Assembly (NCBI GenBank): GCA_958446835.1
Contig: CAUCXT010000005.1
Span: 31,199 to 95,198 of the forward strand
Origin: an uncultured Eubacterium sp.
Lineage (GTDB): Bacteria; Bacillota; Clostridia; Lachnospirales; Lachnospiraceae
Direction: 5' to 3'
Length of the DNA stretch: 64,000 nucleotides
Position numbers and translations under genes: made by a program. The notes below the pieces were generated by a model. The model did not search any database and was not told the origin of the DNA. It saw only the letters and a program-made list of their open reading frames with translations. Shown here one piece after another: positions 45,380-52,873 of the stretch. The stretch's first letter is position 1, and each line of letters starts with the position of its first letter.

Positions 45380-46018
45380 ATGAGAAGCAGATTTGACAAG
45401 GAGTTGGCACAGCTTAACAGTGAGCTCATCAATATGGGAACTCTCATTGAGGAGGCTATACAGAATGCGGTCGGTGCGCTTGTGAATCAGGATGTTGAGC
45501 AGGCACACAAGGCGGTTGACTTCGATGTGGATGTCGACCAGAAGGAGAAGGACATAGAGAATATATGCTACAAGCTCCTTCTTCACCAGCAGCCGGTGGC
45601 AGGCGATTTAAGACTTATCACGGCGGCGCTCAAGATGGTGAGCGATATGGAGAGGATAGGTGACCAGGCGGCGGATATATCGGAGCTCACGATAGCCATG
45701 TCACAGAAGCCTTATATAAAGAACCTTGAGCACATCCGCTCAATGGCAAAAGAGACGATGATAATGGTTATCGACAGCCTGCAGGCGTTCGTCGACAGGG
45801 ATTTAGACAAGGCACATGCGGTCATAGAGCATGACGATGTTGTCGATGACTTATTTATGACAGTAAAAAATGAGATTATCGAGATTATACATAATCGTCC
45901 CGATGACGGTGACCAGGCAACAGACCTTCTCATGGTGGCGAAGTACTTTGAGAGAATCGGCGACCATGCGACCAACATTGCAGAGTGGGTAATCTTTTCG
46001 ATAACAGGGGAGAGGTAA
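45380..46018 (+). CDS. phoU: Phosphate signalling protein PhoU
   Basis: 212 residues, two PhoU three-helix repeats (each with the ...DxxAxAxxxxxxxVDxLxxxxxxE and ERIGD(Q/H)A pattern: MERIGDQAADISEL and FERIGDHATNIAEW) that bind metal clusters. The protein links PstSCAB activity to the PhoR kinase and keeps the regulon off when phosphate is plentiful. GGAGG precedes the ATG. Its stop codon lies in a large hairpin. Confidence 0.95.
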   Translation: MRSRFDKELAQLNSELINMGTLIEEAIQNAVGALVNQDVEQAHKAVDFDVDVDQKEKDIENICYKLLLHQQPVAGDLRLITAALKMVSDMERIGDQAADISELTIAMSQKPYIKNLEHIRSMAKETMIMVIDSLQAFVDRDLDKAHAVIEHDDVVDDLFMTVKNEIIEIIHNRPDDGDQATDLLMVAKYFERIGDHATNIAEWVIFSITGER

Positions 46019-46124
46019 TGCGCTGTGGGGCTGTAAGCTTCAGCGCATTACCTGTTAAAGATTCAGGTGTCAAAATATGCTATATACACTCACAGATTAG
46101 ATTTGCATGTTTTGACATCTGAAT
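46013..46124 (+). other. Two large hairpins after phoU
   Basis: First: AGGTAATGCGCTG (46013-46025) pairs perfectly with CAGCGCATTACCT (46041-46053) and includes the phoU stop. Second: 46061-46080 pairs with 46105-46124, 18 of 20 matching and the other two G-U. Neither has a T-run. They may end or protect the pst message. The rest of the gap to 46236 is AT-rich with scattered GTAA/TTACA words but no clear periodic boxes. Confidence 0.65.
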
Positions 46125-46236
46125 TAAAAAAATAAATTTTGACCATAGAGGTAACTATACCATAAATGTAAAAAGCAGTTAAATTTTTTTACAATTTGTG
46201 GTAAAAATAAATTAAAGAAAAGATAGGAGTGAAGGG

Positions 46237-48018
46237 ATGGATATTTTTAGTGTGTTGAACATGCTGGGCGGGCTGGCGCTTTTCCTGTATGGAATGAATG
46301 CGATGGGTGACGGACTTGCCAAGGTGTCGGGTGGTAAGCTTGAGAGAGTGCTTGAGAAGCTTACAAAGAAAAGAATAATGGCTGTGCTTCTAGGGGCTGC
46401 GGTTACTGCTGTAATCCAGTCCTCTTCGGCTACCACGGTAATGGTAGTCGGATTTGTCAATTCCGGAATTATGAAGTTAGGTCAAGCGATAGGAATTATC
46501 ATGGGTGCCAATATCGGGACAACAATCACGTCATGGATACTTGCACTCACAGGCATTCAGAGCGATAATATATTTGTATCGCTGTTGAAGCCGAGTTCGT
46601 TTTCACCTATACTTGCGGTTATAGGTTCATCCTTCATATTATTTTCAAAGAAGGACAGACGCAAGGATATAGGAACGATTCTTGTGGGCTTTGCTATTCT
46701 GATGTTTGGAATGGAGACAATGAGTGCGGCGGTCAAGCCGCTTGCGAATGTTCCGCAGTTCACCAATATGTTCACCATGTTCACCAACCCTGTGCTTGGC
46801 ATGATTGTCGGTGCGGTGCTCACAGCGGTAATACAGAGCTCATCGGCTTCCGTCGGTATATTGCAGGCGCTCTGTGCGACCGGCGGTGTCACGATGGCGT
46901 CGGCAATTCCTATCATAATGGGTCAGAATATCGGTACCTGTGTGACCTCACTCATATCCGCGACGGGCGCGAGCAAGAATGCTAAGCGTGCGGCGCTTGT
47001 GCATTTCTATTTTAACCTTATAGGAACCGTGATTTTCATGGTGGTATTCTATACCCTGAATGCATTTTTGCACTTTGAAATACTCAATATGACAGCGAAC
47101 GCATGGCTCATCGCGCTTGTTCACTCATGCTTTAACATAGCTGCGACAATCATATTCCTTCCGTTTGGCGATTTCCTTGCAAAGCTTGCCTGCCTCACAA
47201 TCAAGGATAAGGATGAAGCGCAGGAAAAGGCGGAAGCAGGTTCCGTCGAGAAGGATATACAGGTGCTTGACCCACGTTTCCTTGAGTCCCCTGCGTTCGC
47301 AGTACAGCAGTGTAAAAATGTTGCGGTAAAGATGGCTGATGTGGCAAGGGATGGCTTGTTCCTGTCGATGGAGCTTCTTGAAAGCTATGATGAGGATAAG
47401 GCACAGAGGGTACTTCACTATGAGGATATCGTTGACAAGTATGAGGATGAGCTTGGAACCTATCTGATAAAGCTCAATGGAAAAGACCTCACTAAGAAGG
47501 ACAGCCAGACCGTGTCAATGCTTCTTCATGTGATTGGAGACTTTGAAAGAATATCCGACCACGCCGTGAACATCAAGGAGGCTGCCGAGGAGATGAGAGA
47601 CAAGAAGCTTCATTTTTCCGAGAAGGCAGCGGCTGAGCTCAATGTCTACACGACGGCGATACATGAGATTGTGAATATGGCATTTGATGCCTTTGCCACG
47701 GAGAATGTGGAAGCGGCGGGCAATGTCGAGCCGCTTGAGGAGGTAATGGACTATCTCAAGGTGGAGCTAAAGGACAGACATGTAAGACGTCTCAGAAAGG
47801 GCAAATGTACAATTGAGCTGGGCTTCGTGCTCACCGACCTTATAACCAACTATGAGAGAGTCGCCGACCACTGCTCGAATATTGCAGTCTGTCTGATACA
47901 GGTGGTGGGAAATGACGGCTTCGATACACATGAATATCTTGACAATGTGAAGAGCAAAGACAATGAGGAATTCAGGATTAAGGTACATTGGTATAAGGAG
48001 AAGTATGAGCTGCCGTAG
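46237..48018 (+). CDS. Na+/phosphate cotransporter family protein with PhoU-like C-terminus
   Basis: 593 residues. The N-terminal half is a NptA/YjbB-type (PF02690) carrier with the repeated QSSS motifs, VIQSSSATTVMVVGFVNSG and VIQSSSASVGILQALC, in about eight membrane helices. The C-terminal half (about 330-590) is helical with PhoU-like signatures VIGDFERISDHAVNIKE and NYERVADHCSNIAVC. It is a low-affinity or regulated phosphate carrier, import or export not decidable from sequence. Placed between phoU and the two-component genes, it fits phosphate homeostasis. Confidence 0.93.
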   Translation: MDIFSVLNMLGGLALFLYGMNAMGDGLAKVSGGKLERVLEKLTKKRIMAVLLGAAVTAVIQSSSATTVMVVGFVNSGIMKLGQAIGIIMGANIGTTITSWILALTGIQSDNIFVSLLKPSSFSPILAVIGSSFILFSKKDRRKDIGTILVGFAILMFGMETMSAAVKPLANVPQFTNMFTMFTNPVLGMIVGAVLTAVIQSSSASVGILQALCATGGVTMASAIPIIMGQNIGTCVTSLISATGASKNAKRAALVHFYFNLIGTVIFMVVFYTLNAFLHFEILNMTANAWLIALVHSCFNIAATIIFLPFGDFLAKLACLTIKDKDEAQEKAEAGSVEKDIQVLDPRFLESPAFAVQQCKNVAVKMADVARDGLFLSMELLESYDEDKAQRVLHYEDIVDKYEDELGTYLIKLNGKDLTKKDSQTVSMLLHVIGDFERISDHAVNIKEAAEEMRDKKLHFSEKAAAELNVYTTAIHEIVNMAFDAFATENVEAAGNVEPLEEVMDYLKVELKDRHVRRLRKGKCTIELGFVLTDLITNYERVADHCSNIAVCLIQVVGNDGFDTHEYLDNVKSKDNEEFRIKVHWYKEKYELP

Positions 48019-48026
48019 GATGGAAA

Positions 48027-48190
48027 AGTAAAGCGGACATTCGCAATCCGCTTTCGCTACTTGCTCATGAACGCAGTCGCTTTGCGAACTGTCAGTGGGA
48101 GCTTTTAACTCCCACTGACATAAGCATCCCCCTTACCCACCGTTTAGTGCTCTACACACTTGAAGCGGGGGATTGCTTATTCTGCGTTCA
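48027..48190 (-). repeat. Dispersed 74-bp repeat, copy 3, split by an insertion
   Basis: 48027-48085 and 48177-48190 together rebuild the reverse complement of the repeats at 10080 and 10323, joined exactly at TTTGC/TTATTC. The 91 bp between (48086-48176) are absent from the other copies. Confidence 0.85.
48086..48176. mobile_element. 91-bp hairpin-bearing insertion (MITE/PATE-like candidate)
   Basis: Interrupts repeat copy 3. It has a perfect 12-bp hairpin near one end, TGTCAGTGGGAG / CTCCCACTGACA (48090-48101/48109-48120), and a second, imperfect palindrome AAGCATCCCCC...GGGGGATTGCTT reaching the other end. TTGC occurs at both junctions (48082-48085, 48173-48176). It has no coding capacity. 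End hairpins resemble non-autonomous IS200/IS605-type elements, but no family is assigned. Confidence 0.55.
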
Positions 48191-48244
48191 ATTTATTGAA
48201 GTACCGGAAATATATGGCAATGTGTGCGGTGATAAAAATTGCTT

Positions 48245-48512
48245 CAGTCTAAATGTGATAAAATTTCCGATGAGGGCAGATAAAGCGTGGAATTTTTTGA
48301 AAGACAAGGCTTTTTATCAGTCCAAGTGTGACAAAAATTCCGATAAGGGCAGAGAAAACATGAGAATTCTTGAAAAAACAGTGCTTTTTCTCAGTCTAAA
48401 AGTGACAAAAATTACGGGAAAGGCAGAGAAAGCATGGAATTTCTTGAAAGACAAGGCTTTTTCTCAGTCTAAATGTGACCAAAATTCCGACAAGGGCAGA
48501 GAAAACATGAAA
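48245..48512 (+). repeat. 73-bp imperfect tandem repeat, about 3.7 units, before phoP
   Basis: The word CAGTC(T/C)AA(A/G)(T/A)GTGA recurs at 48245, 48318, 48392 and 48465 (73, 74, 73 bp apart), each followed by AAAATT(T/C)CG and AGGGCAGA or GGCAGAGAAA. It fills most of the 507-bp gap 48019-48525 together with repeat copy 3, and ends right at the phoP ribosome binding site (AGAAGG). Confidence 0.85.
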
Positions 48513-48525
48513 GAAGGTAAAGAAC

Positions 48526-49200
48526 ATGGCATTGATATATATAGTTGAAGATGACGATAACATAAGGGAGATTGAGAGCATCGCCCTCAGCAACAGCGGG
48601 CATGATGTGACCGGGTTTGCATGCGGCAAGGATTTTAAGAAGGAGCTTGCAAAGAGAAAGCCAGACCTCATCCTGCTTGATATAATGCTTCCGGATGAGG
48701 ACGGAATTGAGATATTGAAGAAACTGCGCGCGTCGGGCGAGACAAAGAAGATTCCGGTTATTCTTGTCACTGCGAAGTCGACCGAGCTTGACAAGGTGAA
48801 AGGGCTTGACATCGGAGCGGATGATTATATAACTAAGCCGTTCGGGGTTATGGAGCTGATATCGAGGGTGAGGGCGCTGATAAGAAGAAGCATGGACACA
48901 GGAGCCGACAAGAGCATCCGCGTGGGAAATATATTTCTTGACAGCGACAGACATATTGTGTATGTGGATGATGAACCGAAGGAGCTGACATTTAAGGAGT
49001 ATGAACTGCTCCGCTGTCTTATGAACAACAGCGGTGTTGCCATGCACCGTGACAGAATAATGGAGCTGGTGTGGGGTGTGGATTTCGAGGGAGAGTCGCG
49101 AACTCTTGATATGCACATAAAGACACTGAGGCAGAAGCTTGGAAGTGCGGGCGCGATGATTAAGACAGTCCGCAATGTGGGGTATGTATTGGAGCCATGA
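48526..49200 (+). CDS. phoP: Response regulator, OmpR/PhoB class (PhoP-like)
   Basis: 224 residues. The receiver has VEDDDNIREIE, phosphoacceptor D52 in LILLDIMLPDEDG, the Thr/Lys switch residues in ILVTAKS and DDYITKPFGVMEL. A winged-helix DNA-binding domain follows (ELTFKEYELLRCLMNNSGVAMHRDRIMELVWG...ESRTLDMHIKTLRQKLG). Its place after pst-phoU and the 11-bp boxes upstream argue for control of phosphate genes. The start of the kinase overlaps its stop as ATGA. The symbol is inferred from context. Confidence 0.88.
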   Translation: MALIYIVEDDDNIREIESIALSNSGHDVTGFACGKDFKKELAKRKPDLILLDIMLPDEDGIEILKKLRASGETKKIPVILVTAKSTELDKVKGLDIGADDYITKPFGVMELISRVRALIRRSMDTGADKSIRVGNIFLDSDRHIVYVDDEPKELTFKEYELLRCLMNNSGVAMHRDRIMELVWGVDFEGESRTLDMHIKTLRQKLGSAGAMIKTVRNVGYVLEP

Positions 49201-50504
49201 AAGAGAAGATATTAAGCCAGTTTTTGAGGATGACATTGTTTGTCATTGTGGTTACACTCTTTATGTCGGTTGTGGTGTTCTATGAGCTTTTCAAAAAACA
49301 GGTTTTTGATGATTTGAAAACCGACGCGGAGTTTGCAAGGTATCTGATAAATGATTTTTCCGGGGAGGATGAGTTCGATGTGCGTGTCACATGGATAGGC
49401 AGCGACGGAAGCGTGCTCTATGACAATGAGGCGGGTTCGCTTGAGAACCACTCAGACAGACCGGAGTATATTGAGGCGCTCAAGACCGGCGAGGGCAAAT
49501 GTGTGCGAAATTCGGACACACTCTCAAGAAGGATTTTTTATTATGCAATGAAGCTTGAGGACGGCTCAGTCATCCGTATCGCGAAGGAAGCGAACAGTAT
49601 ATGGACGATATTCATGTCCGCGATTCCTATAATTATCGGGCTGTCGCTTATCCTGTATGTGATGTGCTTTTTCCTGTCAAAGCACCTCACAAAGCGGATT
49701 GTCAAGCCTATAGAGGAGCTTGTAAACAACAGCGGAAATCCTTCGATTGAACCTGAGTATAAGGAATTAATACCATTTGTCGGTGCGCTGAAGGAGCAGC
49801 GCGAGGACATTCTAAGAAGCGCCACAATGCGACAGGAGTTCACTGCCAATGTATCGCATGAGCTAAAGACACCTCTCACCGCGATATCCGGTTACGCCGA
49901 GCTCATAGAAAACGGCATGGTAAAGGACGATGACAGCGTGCGATTTGCCGGGGAAATAAGAAAGAACTCAACAAGACTTCTCTCCCTCATAAATGACATA
50001 ATCAACCTGTCGGAGCTTGATGACGGCGTGAAGTTAAATCTTGAGAAGATGGATTTATATGAGGCGGCGAAGAACTGCGTGAAGAATCTTGAAGTCGCCG
50101 CCGCAAAGAACAATGTCAAGCTGATGCTTCTTGGAACTTCTGCCTATATAAATGCAGATAAGTCGATGATGGATGAGGTTCTCTATAACTTGTGTGACAA
50201 CGCTATCCGTTACAATAACAAGGATAAGGGCGGAAATGTGATTGTCGATGTCAGTAATACCCTTGATGGCAAGGTGAAGCTCACTGTCAAGGATGACGGA
50301 ATAGGCATAGGAAAGGAACACCAGGAGCGCATATTTGAGCGCTTCTACCGCGTGGACAAGAGCCGTTCAAGAGAGAGCGGCGGAACCGGACTTGGACTTG
50401 CCATAGTCAAGCATATCCTCACCAGCCACGGCGCACAGCTTGAGCTTGAGAGCGAGCTTGGAAAGGGGACATGTATCACGGTTACGTTTGAGGGGGCGAA
50501 GTAG
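49197..50504 (+). CDS. phoR: Sensor histidine kinase, PhoR-like
   Basis: 435 residues. One helix at the N-terminus (about 10-32), an outer region of about 110 residues, a second helix (about 140-162), then HisKA with the phosphorylated His221 in NVSHELKTPLTAISGYAEL, and the ATPase domain with N box DEVLYNLCDNAIRYN, G1 DDGIGIGKEHQERIFERFYRVDKSRSRESGGTGLGLAIVKHI. It lacks the PAS domain of many PhoR proteins. It should phosphorylate the regulator encoded just upstream when PstSCAB/PhoU signals low phosphate. Confidence 0.9.
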   Translation: MKEKILSQFLRMTLFVIVVTLFMSVVVFYELFKKQVFDDLKTDAEFARYLINDFSGEDEFDVRVTWIGSDGSVLYDNEAGSLENHSDRPEYIEALKTGEGKCVRNSDTLSRRIFYYAMKLEDGSVIRIAKEANSIWTIFMSAIPIIIGLSLILYVMCFFLSKHLTKRIVKPIEELVNNSGNPSIEPEYKELIPFVGALKEQREDILRSATMRQEFTANVSHELKTPLTAISGYAELIENGMVKDDDSVRFAGEIRKNSTRLLSLINDIINLSELDDGVKLNLEKMDLYEAAKNCVKNLEVAAAKNNVKLMLLGTSAYINADKSMMDEVLYNLCDNAIRYNNKDKGGNVIVDVSNTLDGKVKLTVKDDGIGIGKEHQERIFERFYRVDKSRSRESGGTGLGLAIVKHILTSHGAQLELESELGKGTCITVTFEGAK

Positions 50505-50603
50505 TGGAAGAGTATGTAAAGTAGTGAAAGAAGTAAAAAGGAAAAGATTGATTAAAGATTTTCGGCACTTGTAAGCCGGTAAGATTATTATATAAACCAA
50601 ACG

Positions 50604-50641
50604 AGCCTGTACCATTCGTAAAGATGGTACAGGCTGTTTTT
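50604..50641. terminator. Terminator between phoR and the convergent xre gene
   Basis: Perfect 12-bp stem AGCCTGTACCAT (50604-50615) / ATGGTACAGGCT (50624-50635), then GTTTTT. The left side is A-poor, so it acts best for phoPR. Confidence 0.85.
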
Positions 50642-50981
50642 ATCTCATTCCATGTCTATATTTGATTATGGCATCAAGGATTTTATATATATTCTGGTGT
50701 TCCTTCTTCGGCTGTTCAATGATAAGGTCATAGCACTTCTGCGCGGTTACGTTCTGTGGGTCGAAGGTGTTGATTCTGAAAAATAAGTCCTCCATGGGGT
50801 ATTCAAGTGCATTGCATATTTTTTCAAGACTCTCGATTGTAAGATTCTTTTCTCCACGTTCAACCTGTCCTATATATGTCGGGTGCAGCCCAGCCTTCTC
50901 AGATGTCAATTCCTGACTGTAGCCTAATTCTGTCCTTCTAATCCGCAGTCTCTTTCCTACGGTTTCAGATATTGTGCTCAT
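50640..50981 (-). CDS. XRE-family HTH transcriptional regulator
   Basis: 113 residues. An N-terminal Cro/CI-type HTH (GKRLRIRRTELGYSQELTSEKAGLHPTYIGQVERGEKNLTIESLEKICNALEYP, residues about 9-62) is followed by about 45 helical residues (IIEQPKKEHQNIYKILDAIIKY) that may dimerise. GGAGG (50991-50995 on the - strand) precedes the ATG. It is divergent from the ligase/acyltransferase cluster, and repeated half-sites cover both promoters, so it probably represses the cluster and itself. Confidence 0.92.
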   Translation of the reverse strand: MSTISETVGKRLRIRRTELGYSQELTSEKAGLHPTYIGQVERGEKNLTIESLEKICNALEYPMEDLFFRINTFDPQNVTAQKCYDLIIEQPKKEHQNIYKILDAIIKYRHGMR

Positions 50982-51003
50982 ATTAAAATACCTCCACGCA
51001 CAT

Positions 51004-51101
51004 ACTACAAATATTTCATAAATCGTTAAATAGACTATTGATATTCGTTAATTTACAATCTATACTATAAATATGAATTTGACCAAAACTATATTTATAG
51101 T
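51004..51101. promoter_or_regulatory. Operator array and divergent promoters between xre and the lipid-type cluster
   Basis: Half-site ACTATAAATAT or close variants start at 51004, 51034 and 51064, exactly 30 bp apart, and an exact inverted copy is at 51091-51101. The + strand promoter is TTGATA (51038-51043), 17 bp, TATACT (51061-51066): the second half-site overlaps the -35 and the third the -10. A - strand -10 for xre (TAGTAT, complement of 51002-51007) is covered by the first half-site. This is a layout for repression and autoregulation. Confidence 0.7.
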
Positions 51102-51145
51102 AGTTGAAGCAACAGACATTATTATTTACAAGGGAGAACACAAAT

Positions 51146-52861
51146 ATGAGTGCGGAAGAGGTAAAGAAAAAGTGCTATCCATCCAAGGATAAGCCGTGGC
51201 TTAAGTATTACAAAAAAGAAGCGGTAAACGCAGCATTGCCTGAGTGTACTATATGGCAGTATGTGTATGACAATAATAAAGACAACATGAAGGGCACGGC
51301 ACTTAACTATTATGGCAACAAGGTCACATACAAGGAATTTTTTGAAAATGTTGACAAAGCCGCAAAAGCTTTTACCGCACTGGGCGTGAAAAGACAGGAG
51401 ATTGTGACGATTGTCTCAATGCATACACCGGAGACAATCTACATGATATATGGACTCAACAGAATAGGCGCGGTTGCCAACATGATATATCCGACATCCG
51501 ATGCCGGAGCTGTTGAGAAAGAGCTGAGAGCAACGAAATCCGGCGTGTTGGTATATTTGTCACTTTTTGAGGAGGCGGTAAGCGACAGGGCAGCATTAAA
51601 TGACCTACATATAATAAGGCTTGACGTGTCGGACAGCATGCCGCTTGTGATGAAAAAGCTGTGCAGATTAAAAAGCAAATACAGGATACCAGAGGGAGAA
51701 TATAGTTTTAGTAAATTTTTAAAGCTGGGAAAGAATGTTGAACTTCCGGAGGTTAAGTATAACGCAGATGACACGGCGGTGACTGTTCACACAGGCGGAA
51801 CAACAGGTGTACCGAAGGGAGTGAGGTTAAGCAACCTTAATCTGAATGTGGTTGCTTTGCAGTATAGCCATGTGGGCTTCAATTTTGAAAAGAATGATGT
51901 GTTTATGAACATTATTCCTCCGTTTATTGGGTTTGGGATAAGTATTGGGTTGCATTTGACGTTATGTACCGGCATGGAAGTGAATTTATGTATGGAAAAT
52001 GAGACTAAAAAAATAATAGAAAGGTTGCGCAAGATAAAACCACAACATTTTGTAGCAGGACCTCCAATTATATCTAAGCTGATAGAAAATGAAATTAATG
52101 ATATGAGTTATTTCTCTACATTTGCTGGTGGTGGGGAGTCATTTTCTGTTGAGCAGGAGGAACGTCTTAACCGCTATCTTCACAAACATGGATTCCAAGG
52201 TGATTACGCACAGGGCTATGGGATGACGGAGCTTGCCGCGACAGTGTGTACGGATATTCCAAGTGCCGGCAGGGTTGGAACGGTTGGCATACCCCTTCCT
52301 CTTGTAAATATCAAAATTGTTGCTAAGGATGATGAAGAACTCAGTTGTGGGGAAGAAGGCGAGATATGCATAAGCTCTCCAAGCATGATGTTGGGTTATT
52401 ACAACAACCAGGAGGAGACGGACAGGATAATAAGAATCGACGATAACGGCGAACGGTGGATTTACACCGGAGATATAGGCAGTGTCGATGATGACGGCTT
52501 TCTCCACCTAAAGGGACGAATTAAGAGAATATATATAACCAGAGACACGAAACAGAATGTGTGTAAGCTGTTTCCATCGGAGATTGAAAACAAGTTAAAA
52601 GAGACAACGGATGTTGTTGAGTGTGGAGTTGTAGTTAAGAGCGATGTTGAAAGAGAGAATGTTGCCGTTGCATTCGTTACTGTCAAAGCAGGCGTTGACA
52701 AAACGCATATAGAGAATGTGCTTATGGAACATGCAAGACATAACCTGATTGATTACATGGTTCCGGAAAAGATAATAATTCTTGACGAACTTCCGCATAC
52801 CAAGGGGAACAAGGTTGACTATCGGGAGCTGGAGAGAAGAGCGGGGGAACAAATAGAATGA
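51146..52861 (+). CDS. Acyl-CoA/acyl-adenylate ligase (ANL superfamily), first of the cluster
   Basis: 571 residues from ATG 51146 (AAGGGAG upstream). The enzyme would activate a carboxylic acid with ATP as an acyl-AMP and pass it to CoA or a carrier. P-loop HTGGTTGVPKG, the GYGMTE motif, YTGDIGSVDDDG and the C-terminal catalytic-lysine region PHTKGNKVDYRELE are present. The N-terminus YPSKDKPWLKYYKKEAVNAALPECTIWQYVY is a family signature repeated in the ligases at 59938 and 63590. Base use shifts to AT-rich in the middle (about 51880-52140), a sign of mosaic history. The acid substrate is unknown. Confidence 0.9.
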   Translation: MSAEEVKKKCYPSKDKPWLKYYKKEAVNAALPECTIWQYVYDNNKDNMKGTALNYYGNKVTYKEFFENVDKAAKAFTALGVKRQEIVTIVSMHTPETIYMIYGLNRIGAVANMIYPTSDAGAVEKELRATKSGVLVYLSLFEEAVSDRAALNDLHIIRLDVSDSMPLVMKKLCRLKSKYRIPEGEYSFSKFLKLGKNVELPEVKYNADDTAVTVHTGGTTGVPKGVRLSNLNLNVVALQYSHVGFNFEKNDVFMNIIPPFIGFGISIGLHLTLCTGMEVNLCMENETKKIIERLRKIKPQHFVAGPPIISKLIENEINDMSYFSTFAGGGESFSVEQEERLNRYLHKHGFQGDYAQGYGMTELAATVCTDIPSAGRVGTVGIPLPLVNIKIVAKDDEELSCGEEGEICISSPSMMLGYYNNQEETDRIIRIDDNGERWIYTGDIGSVDDDGFLHLKGRIKRIYITRDTKQNVCKLFPSEIENKLKETTDVVECGVVVKSDVERENVAVAFVTVKAGVDKTHIENVLMEHARHNLIDYMVPEKIIILDELPHTKGNKVDYRELERRAGEQIE

Positions 52862-52873
52862 GGAGGGGTGAAA

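Noticed and set aside
46141..46236. Pho boxes before the Na/Pi cotransporter
   Set aside because: GTAAC, TGTAAA and TTTACA words occur, but their spacings are not multiples of 10-11 bp.
48147..48548. 133-codon open frame across the tandem repeats
   Set aside because: It is made of the 73-bp repeats, has no ribosome binding site and overlaps the phoP start; the repeat period keeps frame only every second unit.
51004..51101. Regular 30-bp spaced repeats as a CRISPR remnant
   Set aside because: The repeats are only 11 bp, overlap clear promoter hexamers and end in an inverted copy, so an operator is more likely.
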